Assembly: GCA_964057225.1 (NCBI GenBank)
Contig: OZ059899.1
Coordinates: 12,028,001-12,092,000 of the forward strand
DNA: 64,000 nucleotides
Source of the DNA: Auanema rhodensis
Lineage: Eukaryota; Nematoda; Chromadorea; Rhabditida; Rhabditidae
Direction of reading: 5' to 3'
Positions 48,701 to 60,700 of the stretch are shown here, one piece after another. Every line of letters starts with the position of its first letter. Within the stretch, counting starts at the first letter, position 1. The notes below the pieces were generated by a model. The model was given only the letters and a program-made list of their open reading frames with translations, did no database searches and was not told the origin of the DNA. The translations under genes were made by a program, and so were the position numbers.

Positions 48701-51700
48701 ACCAAATCATCGGAAGTCTTATCAGACAACTGCTTCAAGTTGTTTTCGAGGTTGTCAGCCTTCTGGCGATCAGAAGCTGGAAGTGGAGCATCAGAAAGAG
48801 CAGCCAATTTGTCTGTCAAATCCTTGATCTTATCAAGCTTAGCTTGTAGAGCCTCAGCATTTTCATCTTCAGCCTTATCAGCAGCCTTCTTTCCTTTACC
48901 CTTCTTACTCTTCTTTGCTGGAGCAGCAGGTTGGGCAAGAGCGTTAGCTTGATCATCGATTTCAGCCAATTGCTTTTGAGCAGCCTTTACAGCTTCGTTG
49001 TGTTTCTTCTTAGCTTCCTCAGCATCATCAAGCTTCTTGCGGAGCTCGTTTTGCTGATCTTCTGGAAGTTGGGCAAGGCTTCGGCGAAGTTCTTCAATCT
49101 GGTCTTCGGATAATTCTTCAATTGGCTTCTGTTGCAAGTCATTAACCTTGATGGTAATAAGTTGAATAACTTCTTCTTCTTCGGCTTGTTTCAAGCGATC
49201 CTTAGCTTCTTCAAGCGATTTCTCCAATTTAGGTAATTGTTCAGCCAGAGCAGCAATGATGTTGGCTTCGTCTGGCTTGACGTGCTTGTTTCCAGCTTGA
49301 AGTTCTTCCTTCTTCTCCTTGAGTACGTCCAATTGAGAACGAATAGCTGGGAGTTCGTGAGCTTCGAGGCTATCGATAACGTCAGCAGATGGTAGATCAG
49401 CCAAATGGCTGTTAAGCTGGTTGAGTTCTTTCTTGATGTGCTCAATGGAATCCATCAAGTTCTTCTCTTCTTCGATTTCATTGGTCAACTGGTCGAGAGC
49501 CTCAGCATATTGCTTATCAACCTGTTCAACATCAACATCTCTGAATCGTACGTCACTTAATGTGATCTCCAAAGGATTGAGGAGCTCAGATAGACGTTGC
49601 ATGTTGCGCATCTTATCAGCCAGGATGTCAGATGTTCGGCTTGCTTCACGCAATTTCTGGAGGTCGTCCTTGACTTCGTCCAGACTGCGTACAGGCTTAT
49701 TGAGAACGGCATCAAGTGGTTCGTGGGAACGTTCAAGTTCATCATCAGTCTCATTACGAGCATCAACGAACTCGTCCCAGTTGGTGGCACGATCGTGGAG
49801 GATTGGAACGATCTGGTTGGCAGCATCTATGGTTTGGCGGAGAGCTTGGACAGTTGGTTCATCAGATGGAGCAGAAGCAACAATGTCTTCAGCATGCTTC
49901 ACTTCCTTGGCTATCACTTCAGCAGATGGTCTATATTGCTCTGGAGATCCTTGGGCATCTTGAATAAGATTGTTAGCATCATTAACCAAGCGGGCAAGGT
50001 TGGATTGAGCAGGTACAGTCTTGGATTGAAGATCGGCAAGTTCCTTCTCCTTCTGTTGCTTCTCTTGCAGAGCAGCTTGGCGCTTCTGAAAAAATTGAAT
50101 TAAGTTTGATGAAAATGAAAGATAAGTACTCACCTCAAGTAATTCTTGAGTAGTATTCAAGCGCTTCAGAAGCTCGTCATGTTCCTTCTTCTGTGCATCA
50201 TCGAGAACATTGACATCTACGTTGGCAACATTCTCACGGAGCTTCTCCAAAGCATCACGGTCTCTGGCAATTGCTTGTAGAAGCTGCTCATCAGACAATT
50301 CAGATGGTTCGTCTGTGTACTTGGATGTGATGGCAAGCAAGTTGTCCTCAGCATCCTTGCGAGCACTATTGAAGGCAGCAAGGGCAGCCATCTTATCTCC
50401 AACCATGTCACCAAGTTGTTCCAGAAGTTCTTTCAGTTTTGATAAATTCCAAGAGCTCTTCTGGCGTTCTTCATCACCTTCAGGTCCTTCAGGAATTTCG
50501 TCCATTAGAGCTTCGAGACGTGCCTTGGCAGATTGAAGGTCTTCAAGCGAAGCCTGTTGTTCAGCAAGGGTCTCTGGCATCTTTTCAGGTCTGTTGTTGA
50601 TGGATTGAGCAATAAGCTGGAGTTCAGGAGCGATCTGGTTGAGCTTAACAGAGTCGGCAAGAGTAGCTTGCTTATCAGCAGCATTACGAACTAACTCATC
50701 AACCTTTGACTTCAAGTCCTTCACAAGGTCGCTGTCGTTGACGACATCAGCGTTGTTGTTCTTCAACTCGTTCTCGTGGGCTTCGATGTTCTTGGCAAGC
50801 TGGTTAACTTCATCCTTAAGGTTGTCCATAACAGGAACAGCTCTCTCGGAATCAGCAAGTTGAACGTTGTTCAAAGCATCGGTAAGTTGTTTCAATTGAT
50901 TGTTCATGTTCTTGTTATCCTCACGAAGCTTGTGCTCTTGTGGAAGTGACTTCTCGAGGGGTGAAGCCAAGCTCTTAGCTTGTTCCTTCATCTCATGAGC
51001 AGTTCGAGCCAATTGTGGTGTTGAGCTCTCGATGTCAGCTACATCGATTGAAGCAATGATCTTCTGAAGCTTAGCAAGTTCCTCGTCAACGTTATCGATT
51101 GGTTGTGGTGATTGCAAAGCCTTGGCAATAGCTTCTACCTCTTCCTTGTCCTTGTTCAACTTGGCTGTAACGTCGTTGAGCTTCTCTTCAGCTCGGACAG
51201 CTTCATCAAGTTGCTTGTCAGCCTTAGCGTTGAGGTCGTGTGTTCTGGCAATGAGCTTGTTCTTCTTCTCATCATCCATGCTGGCGGATGGTACAGCTTC
51301 AACGACGGCCATCAATTCAGCTAGTTTGGGTACGATGTTCTTCTTGAATTCAGAGAGTTCATCAACAGATGCAAGTCCAGGTAAGACATCTTCAGCCTTC
51401 TTCAGCTCATCTTCAACATCCTTCAAAGCATTCTCAGCTCTCTTGACTTCTTCTTCTTCGGCAGTCTTTTTGACCAAATCATCGGAAGTCTTATCAGACA
51501 ACTGCTTCAAGTTGTTTTCGAGGTTGTCAGCCTTCTGGCGATCAGAAGCTGGAAGTGGAGCATCAGAAAGAGCAGCCAATTTGTCTGTCAAATCCTTGAT
51601 CTTATCAAGCTTAGCTTGTAGAGCCTCAGCATTTTCATCTTCAGCCTTATCAGCAGCCTTCTTTCCTTTACCCTTCTTACTCTTCTTTGCTGGAGCAGCA

Positions 51701-54700
51701 GGTTGGGCAAGAGCGTTAGCTTGATCATCGATTTCAGCCAATTGCTTTTGAGCAGCCTTTACAGCTTCGTTGTGTTTCTTCTTAGCTTCCTCAGCATCAT
51801 CAAGCTTCTTGCGGAGCTCGTTTTGCTGATCTTCTGGAAGTTGGGCAAGGCTTCGGCGAAGTTCTTCAATCTGGTCTTCGGATAATTCTTCAATTGGCTT
51901 CTGTTGCAAGTCATTAACCTTGATGGTAATAAGTTGAATAACTTCTTTTTCGGCAGTCTTTTTGGCCAAATCATCGGAAGTCTTATCAGACAACTGCTTC
52001 AAGTTGTTTTCGAGGTTGTCAGCCTTCTGGCGATCAGAAGCTGGAAGTGGAGCATCAGAAAGAGCAGCCAATTTTTCTATCAAATCCTTGATCTTATCAA
52101 GCTTAGCTTGTAGAGCCTCAGCATTTTCATCTTCAGCCTTATCAGCAGCCTTCTTTCCTTTACCCTTCTTACTCTTCTTTGCTGGAGCAGCAGGTTGGGC
52201 AAGAGCGTTGGCTTGATCATCGATTTCAGCCAATTGCTTTTGAGCAGCCTTTACAGCTTGGTCGTGTTTCTTCTTAGCTTCCTTAGCATCATCAAGCTTC
52301 TTGCGGAGTTCATTCTGTCTAGATTCTGGCAGTTCTTCAATAAGTTTCTCAAGCTCATCGAATTGATTCTGTGGTATATCTTGAATTTGAATCTGTTCCT
52401 TTACTTTCTGTATATTATTTAGTACATCTTCCATATCTCTTAAGTGAATGATTTCCTGTACGCTCTGTTGAATATCGTCAGCTGCATTCTGGATATTGGT
52501 AAATCGTTCTTGAAGATCTTTCGGAATTTGATCTTCATTTGCATATAATTTCAAATCATTAATGTTTGATTTGATTTCTTCCAATTTTTGCTGAGCTGGT
52601 TCAACATTCTTCTGAGGTGATTCATTAATAGTTTTCTTCAGATCATCCAACTTCTTCTCAACGGAATCACATGTATTATCAACAAATTCAATATTATCAA
52701 TCTTATCTTGGATGGAGGCTTGCACGGACTTCAACTCTTCTTCAGCATTAGATGCATTGGCAATGGAATCTGTATGAACATCATCAGATTCTGCAGGATC
52801 CATGCTGTCAATAACATCTTTAACATTGAGCATAATACTATTGGCTTCATTCAAAGAGTTGAGAGTATTTTTCAATTCTTCCTTAGATTCAACAAGCTTG
52901 TTATCAACTTCTGATGCTTTAGCCACTGCTTCTTCCACAGCATGTAACAGTTCTTGAACTTTTACTCCTTTTTCTTCATTAATACCGGCAAGTAAAGCAA
53001 CAGTATCGTCATTAAGCTTGTCATCTATAGCATAGTACACTCCCTCAAGGCATTGCTCCACTTCAGATAAGCTGTCAATGCAATCAATATCATTCAATAC
53101 AGATACTAAATCTTTCAAATGATAGATTTCCTCTCGTTGCTCATCTAACGTATTCTTAGCTTGTTCTAGTTTTTCTTCTGTTGCATCAGGGTTCTCGCAC
53201 ACTACACTGATATCATCAATAACTGATCTTACATTTTGAATTCGTGCCATAATATCATCAGTGTCTAATATTTCAGCATCCATTTCTTCAGCATCACCAA
53301 ATTGACTAGTTGTCTGTTCAGGTACTTTCGCCGAAGATTCAAGCACATCCGCATTGGATTGACTTTGAATTTCACTATCCAATGCTTCTGATTTCTTTAA
53401 TAATGATTGTAAGTGTTCAATGGCCTCATCCTGTTCTTTCAACAGGTCACTCTCAGTGTAAGTATTTTGATCTGCTACTTCAGTCGATGATGGCATTGCA
53501 TCAAATCTGTCATCCAAGGCGGCTTGAACGCCGTTGTGCTCCTCGATAAGGTTGTAGACGTTTTCAAGGAGATGGTTGTTTTCAGGATGTTGCTGTACTT
53601 CAGCTTCAACCTGATCTCTGAGATTGTTCAACTGGCTTTCAGCCAACTTCAGAAGATCGGCCGCATTAGAAAGATCTGCAGGTGTGGTTGTAGGATCACA
53701 CTCAATCTCACTAGCTTGTCCAATCTTTTCTCGGATTTCAGCCATTTGAACTTCGGCAGGTCCATGTTCAGCACCCTAGAATATGAAATATAAAAATTTA
53801 AACGAAAGAGTAATTACCTGAAGCTTATCAGACTGGGCTTCTTCGGGATTCAATCTGTCATCCAAGGCGGCTTGAACGCCGTTGTGCTCCTCGATAAGGT
53901 TGTAGACGTTTTCAAGGAGATGGTTGTTTTCAGGATGTTGCTGTACTTCAGCTTCAACCTGATCTCTGAGATTGTTCAACTGGCTTTCAGCCAACTTCAG
54001 AAGATCGGCCGCATTAGAAAGATCAGCAGGTGTGGTTGTAGGATCACACTCAATCTCACTAGCTTGTCCAATCTTTTCTCGGATTTCAGCCATTTGAACT
54101 TCGGCAGGTCCATGTTCAGCACCCTAGAATATGAAATATAAAAATTTAAACGAAAGAGTAATTACCTGAAGCTTATCAGACTGGGCTTCTTCGGGATTCA
54201 ATCTGTCATCCAAGGCGGCTTGAACGCCGTTGTGCTCCTCGATAAGGTTGTAGACGTTTTCAAGGAGATGGTTGTTTTCAGGATGTTGCTGTACTTCAGC
54301 TTCAACCTGATCTCTGAGATTGTTCAACTGGCTTTCAGCCAACTTCAGAAGATCGGCCGCATTAGAAAGATCAGCAGGTGTGGTTGTAGGATCACACTCA
54401 ATCTCACTAGCTTGTCCAATCTTTTCTCGGATTTCAGCCATTTGAACTTCGGCAGGTCCATGTTCAGCACCCTAGAATATGAAATATAAAAATTTAAACG
54501 AAAGAGTAATTACCTGAAGCTTATCAGACTGGGCTTCTTCGGGATTCAATCTGTCATCCAAGGCGGCTTGAACGCCGTTGTGCTCCTCGATAAGGTTGTA
54601 GACGTTTTCAAGGAGATGGTTGTTTTCAGGATGTTGCTGTACTTCAGCTTCAACCTGATCTCTGAGATTGTTCAACTGGCTTTCAGCCAATTTCAGAAGA

Positions 54701-57700
54701 TCGGCCGCATTAGAAAGATCTGCAGGTGTGGTTGTAGGATCACACTCAATCTCACTAGCTTGTCCAATCTTTTCTCGGATTTGAGCTGCTGTGTTATCCA
54801 CATCGTCAGTTGAAACCTATAACAAGTATTCAAATCTACATATATAATAAGCAAATATATACCGTTGTTTGTCCATCTTCTTCGGAAGAATTGTCGAGCA
54901 ATTTCAAATTATGCTAAAAAACAAACAGATGATATATAGGATACATTCAAATATTATAATTACTTTGACATGTCTAAGTTTTTCCTGAATAGATGGTGGC
55001 TGAGCAGAAGATTCAATAGTAAGAATACGTTCTTCTACTACTTGAATGATTGTAGTAACTGTATTAGTTACCATAACCAACACCTTCTTTCTTCTCTTAT
55101 ACTTTCCAGCCGGTGAACTTTCACGACTAGATGAGTCAATGAATTCGCATTCAACATATTGTCTTGGTTGATTCGAAATAACCTAAAATAATTTTCAAAT
55201 TAAGTGAAATTCATAAAGTTATTGAAATTCCTACCTTCAACATATCCATTTGCATTTCCAGATGATCTAACTCAGTAGCAAAATCTATATCATGTACATC
55301 TCGGTTCCTAACTCTATTTTCTAGTTCAGACAGTTCGCCCATGATCTCAGTCTGCTTTGCAGACAACCCTTTCTCTTCCTCAATTTCTTTCTTTAATTTC
55401 TGTGAAAAATCTTGAGTTTGCTGTTTCAAATGGAATAAGCGATGTTTCACTGTTTCATTTGAAGCTTCACCATCTCCTTTGAGGAGAACCGATAAAGCAT
55501 TGTTAACTTCTTTCTCAATCTCCTGAAAATAGAATGAAAACTTTGAGAATATTTCCAGTTCACTAACTTGGAGATGTGAATAATCATTTTCAACTTCAGC
55601 AAGAGGTTTGGGTCCAAAACTGTATGATTCGATAATATTTCTTAAAGCCTTTGATACACGTTTTCGAATAATATCTTGTGGATGAGTTGGCTCATCACTA
55701 CTCGATGTTACAGACATAACAGATTCCGGCCTCTCATTTTCCGATGAAGCAATTGAGCTAATAGAAATCTAAAAAAAACAAGGATATGTGTACATAAAGA
55801 ATGAAAACTCTATGATACCTGTGACTGTGAGAATCCTTGCACAGCTGATGGAATATGTAATGGAACCTCTTCAGTTTCAGGTAAATCATAAGCACGGAGT
55901 TTATTTACTAATAAGTAATATCTCTGAGTCAAATGATTGATATGATCGCTGTTCTGGATACTTATGCGTTCCAACTTGTTAACTAGTCTTTGATAGCTTA
56001 GGCAGACTCGGTATAGTTGAGTTAGCTTTGTGATTCGTTCTGATTCTGATGGAATCTGTTCAACAGTTCCTATATCTCTTTCCATCGTGTCTAGCCATGT
56101 CTCAAACAAGGCAATTTTTTGAGATAATTTTTCACTTTGCGTCTTGAGCTTGAGTGATTGACTCAAATGTTGAGCAATTCTGCTATCTAATGAAACCGAT
56201 TTGCGTTTCAAATCAGTAAATTCAGGGCGGAATTTCTGACGATATTTCAATCCAACGGTTTTTTCTAACTCAGCTACATCTTTTTTCCATTTCGTCCATA
56301 GGGAATCAACAACAATACGTATATTATCCGTTTTATTTGTTTGAATCATCGTTCCAATATCATCCTCATATTCATGGAATTTTCCATTAAAATGATCTAA
56401 GCTTGTCAGAATCAGTTTCTTCACTTCCCGTTGTCTAGCTTCATCATGCTTTGCATAGCTGTCCTGTAGCTGTGCGAAAGCTAACTTATCATTATCATTC
56501 ATCTGTATTTCCTTTAATTCATCAATAAGTTTTTCTTCAGTTTCTTCTAGCTCCTTCAGTTGTAGGATAATAGCTAGGCAATCGTTGACATCTTGCGTAA
56601 CTGGTAGTTTCTTCCTGAGTTGTTCTTCTAGTTTCTGTGCAAGCAATTCAAACGACGGCTCAGCCTCCTAAAGTAAATTTGTCAGATAGGATTACTAATA
56701 CTCTAATCACCTCGCCGAGCTGTCGCTTTCTGAAAGTTCTGATGATTACACCGGAGGAGAAGTCAGAAATTGTGATCTCAGCTTGTTCACTTAAATCACG
56801 GAGACATCTAGCTTTTTCCTCTAATCGAGTACAGATATCGGTAACCTAAGAAGAATTTCATATATATCAGTCACATTATACAAATAGTTTACCAATCCAT
56901 GCCTATCTGTAGCCTGTTCGCTGGAGGTAGCATGTTGACTAACATCAAGAGAGGAGTCGGTAGATTGAATAAAGTCGGTAACACGAGTGAGATATTCTTG
57001 TCGTCGCAGCATCAACTCATGCAGTTTATTCAATTCTACTACAAGCATATTAAGCCTAAAATAACAAATTTATAACTGTAATGCATCAGAACCTATTACT
57101 TTTCGTTAACACGGTCAAATTCCAGTTGAAAGAAGCTGCCCTGAATGGCTACAACTTCATTTCTTAATCTTTCTGCGTCATTTTTCCATTCGCCAGCACA
57201 TCGCTCGATCAGCACCTCGAGCTCTGAACTTACAGAAGGGATCTAAAACAAATATAAAATTAGATTTCGTGAAAGTACTTCATTCATTCAAATTTTTTTC
57301 TCTCTCTCTTTCAATTGTACTTGTTCGGATATGTTCATGGCTATCATACGTTATCATCTAAGTAATCAATCAATCAGCGAAATGATTGATGAGCCTTAGC
57401 ATATTAACGGAAGATTGGCTGACAATGTATATCTAAGATCATTTGCGAAAATAGGCATTTCTTATACAAACGCAATGAAAATTAATGAGAAACATCGCAT
57501 AGTATAGCCAGTACAATGATACTGACCATACAGTTATAGAATTTTGTATGTTTTACAGTGTATTCTTGTGAGATAAAAGTTCAAATGCTCATCTAAACAA
57601 GATATAAAACCATACATAACTTCCGACTATCCGGTTAGCAATGGCTAATGAACTTTTTGATTTTCAAACGACATGTGTAAATAGTTGATTTGATGAGACA

Positions 57701-60700
57701 TTTTGAGTAAGTGCTCATGCACTGCTAACACTTGTCTGCTAATTATCGGATCTTAGAAAGAAACGAACATGATCACGACAACATAGTAATGTGTTGTCAA
57801 CTATCAACGATGTTTAATGTTTTTGTGGACCGTGACAAGAGAAAGAGAGAAAGAGAGAGAGAGAGAGACCCAAGAAAGGGATGACCTTGCATGCAAACAA
57901 GACAGGAAAGACAAAATAAATGGATTAATCAATATAAAAAGGTAAAATCAGTGGTCGACGAGAATAATTGAAAAGGTCGAACAGCCGAATATGGAAGAAG
58001 ATATGCATATGAAGTTCTCCATATTGTACCTCTGATTAGATCATCAAAAACAAGTGGAAATTGAAGATAAGAAAGCAATTCTACGAAATTTTAAAACTGA
58101 TTGATGTGATTTTTGAGAGAAACAAGAAATTGATGAGATGATGATGAGATATTACACTGTAATAATAATTTGCAAATGAAGCTTACCTGTGCAAGTGCAA
58201 TCGTGTTCCATTGACTGTTTTGACTGCGTAATGAACGCACAGCGTCATAAAAATTCTGAAGACGCTTGAACAGCTCCATTTTGCCGTTGAGCGTCTGTCG
58301 TGTGAGTTCGTATCGATCGTTAAGTTGGTTACAATAAAGCACCAACTCCTCTCCTACCTCCTGAAAAAAACAAATCAAACACTAAAGCAAGTAGAAACAC
58401 AAAGATAAATTGAATAAACGCTGTTCAGATGATGATGATGATGATGATGAGGAGGAGAAAATGTGATCTAGTTTTTTGAGCATGATGAAGATTAAACAGA
58501 GCGACGATTCAAATATCTGTTAGATGAAAAGAACTTTCAATCGGATGAGGTTGAAGAGTAATGTGGATAAAATGCGCGAAGTTATGAAATAGATCATTTT
58601 GAAATCGTTAAAAAAAGAAGTTGTGAACTAAGATTTAAGACAAAGGCATCTGTCAGGCAGTATTTTCAGTGAAATCATCAGCAGAAACAGTGAGGATTTG
58701 AGGAAAAGAGATATGTTCAACAAAGTCAGTGTTTATTGTCTAAAGCGACAAGAATCACAAAGCGCAAGAAAATGAGAGAAAAGTGAAGAAAGAATACAAG
58801 AAATTCCAGGATTGACTATAGCAAGCACTTGAAAGGCTCCAACCATTACATAAAAAGAAAATGAATTGCAACTTGTTTTAACTGTGTCATCACACAATAC
58901 AATAAAGAAGGTGAAGGTAACAAAATGAAAACAGAGAAAACAGTACAACTACTAGCTGTTTCTATTAGTTTTGAAATGATATATGCTGTAGAACATATGA
59001 AGCTGATAAGCTGTGATAAGAACGATGAGCAACCAAAAAATTGTAGTACAGAGTTACTTCTGCGAATCATAAAATATAAATAAATAGCAAAACGGAGCTA
59101 TCAGAGGAACGTGAGCGCAATCAATTCCAATAGTTCGTTTATATGTGTGTGTGTGTATGAGTGTAATAGACTTCATAATCACTCATTAAGTATTGTGAAG
59201 ATTTATATATGAATATAAGAATAGAGATTTGAGGAATATATTGAACAAATAGAATGTACGATGAACAGAAATGTTATAATAGAATAAGTAGGAATATATA
59301 TGTTTTTCTTATAGAAACATCTTAAATGATTTAACTTTCTTTTTCACGTGTTAATCTCGGAAAAAGCTTCGATTCATCAGAAATAATGTAGTATTAGACT
59401 ATTAGCAACACAGCAGCAGTTTGACGACCGTGAAAACAAGGTAGAAAACGATAGACTAATTGAAACGACTAAAGGTGAGTAGAATGACGACGTCCGCAAG
59501 AAAAGAAAGAAATGTAGAGAGAAAGGGAGGAGAGATAAAGATTGCTAAAGAGAAATAAGAGATGAAGACGAACAGAGGAGAGCGACGAAATGAGCTGGCA
59601 AGCCGGTTGACGACGCCTGCCCCCTCCCCCACGAGTTCCCCCCCCCTTGTCCAGGCGCACATTTATTCACATACATTGGCAACGTTTGTATCACAGTGTA
59701 ATAAAAACGCCACCCCAGGTGAATTGAGTTTTGATAGGAAATTGTAACCGAAAGATTCTTCTTAAAGTAATTTGGCTTCAGTCTTTTTGAAGATAATTTG
59801 AAATTACTAAAAGGCTGGAAAAGTTTGAACATATGTTCATCTCCCAGTGAAACAAGACAACGCGCCACAGATATACTAGGATAAAAGAAGAAGAAAGAGA
59901 GGAAGAAGAAACCGAAAAGAAATAGTGAGAGTAAGATAGAAAGGACAAGATCGAAAGAGAGGATATTAGATAGAATATACGAAGTTAGACAACCGTTCTC
60001 GCCGTCTGCCTGACAAGAAATAAGATCAGTAAAGAAGACCGATGAGGTCACGTAAGATGATCAGATCAGAAATGGCAATAGGTGTATAGGATGCAATTGA
60101 AAAATCACATAAAGTTTAAAATGTCTTAAACTCACTTCGATTAACTCGTGTGCAACGGCACAGTCCTCTTCACCAGTCATACGAATGCCATCTAAACGTT
60201 CTTCCAATAGTACTACCAATCGTTTCCGTATTTCATCTAAAGCCAATCGTAGCGGTATAGCTAGTCCAGTATGGCTCCATGATTCAGATGTTTTTTCCAT
60301 ATGTCTTAGTTCGCGTAATGTTTCGGAATCAACGAAATGTGTTCTTTCTACAGCTGGCATGATTTGCATTAAGCGCATCATCATATGCTCCCATTCTTGG
60401 AACTCGATCTTCTTAAGTTGCCAAATTCGTCTGATTTCTTCTAATCTGCGACTATTCCATCCTGTTACGATCTCTTCACACTCTTTCATGTCATGACAAG
60501 ATTGTCGTACATCATCTTCAGTCTCTTCGCATCTTCTAATGATTTCTTTCATTTTTGAAATAACTTGCTTAACATATTCCTGAAAACAATCATCAATTAG
60601 AAAAAAGGAACAACAATTGATTAATTACTTTATCCGCAGGTGGTACAACACTGCTGACATAACTTGAAGAGCTGGGAGCACCGTTATTCAGACGAGAATA

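Larger units (their letters stand above)
58361..60135 (-). other. 1775-bp ANC-1 intron with simple repeats and a G-rich tract
   Basis: Longest intron seen in this gene. It holds a GAT repeat (about 58428-58451), a GT run (about 59141-59156) and, on the minus (sense) strand, three G runs within about 35 bases (59617-59652). Open frames here lack an ATG start or a recognisable product. It could hide an internal promoter, but none can be shown. Confidence 0.6.

Noticed and set aside
13751-51945. CRISPR array, satellite DNA or phage tape-measure gene
   Set aside because: Units are 2.8 kb and coding, with no short repeat/spacer pattern. Introns, a tRNA, operon layout and the KASH domain place it in a nematode nuclear genome.
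13730-52422. Recurrent plus-strand open frames of 60-200 codons, e.g. the 200-codon one at 15086-15688 and every 2772 bp
   Set aside because: They are antisense shadows of the ANC-1 repeat, Ser/Leu/Phe-rich as expected when Glu/Lys/Asp codons are read backwards. They repeat only because the coding strand repeats.
13390-53745. A single uninterrupted 13,451-codon coding exon
   Set aside because: It runs through 14 consensus-bounded 48-bp introns and a 45-bp one, and ends in another intron before the true KASH exons. The apparent continuity comes from those introns being stopless multiples of three.
59456-60051. Open frames on the minus strand in the long ANC-1 intron, including a 168-codon hydrophobic one
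   Set aside because: The long one starts at GTG, is low-complexity Phe/Leu/Ser, and lies between well-defined exons that join in frame without it.
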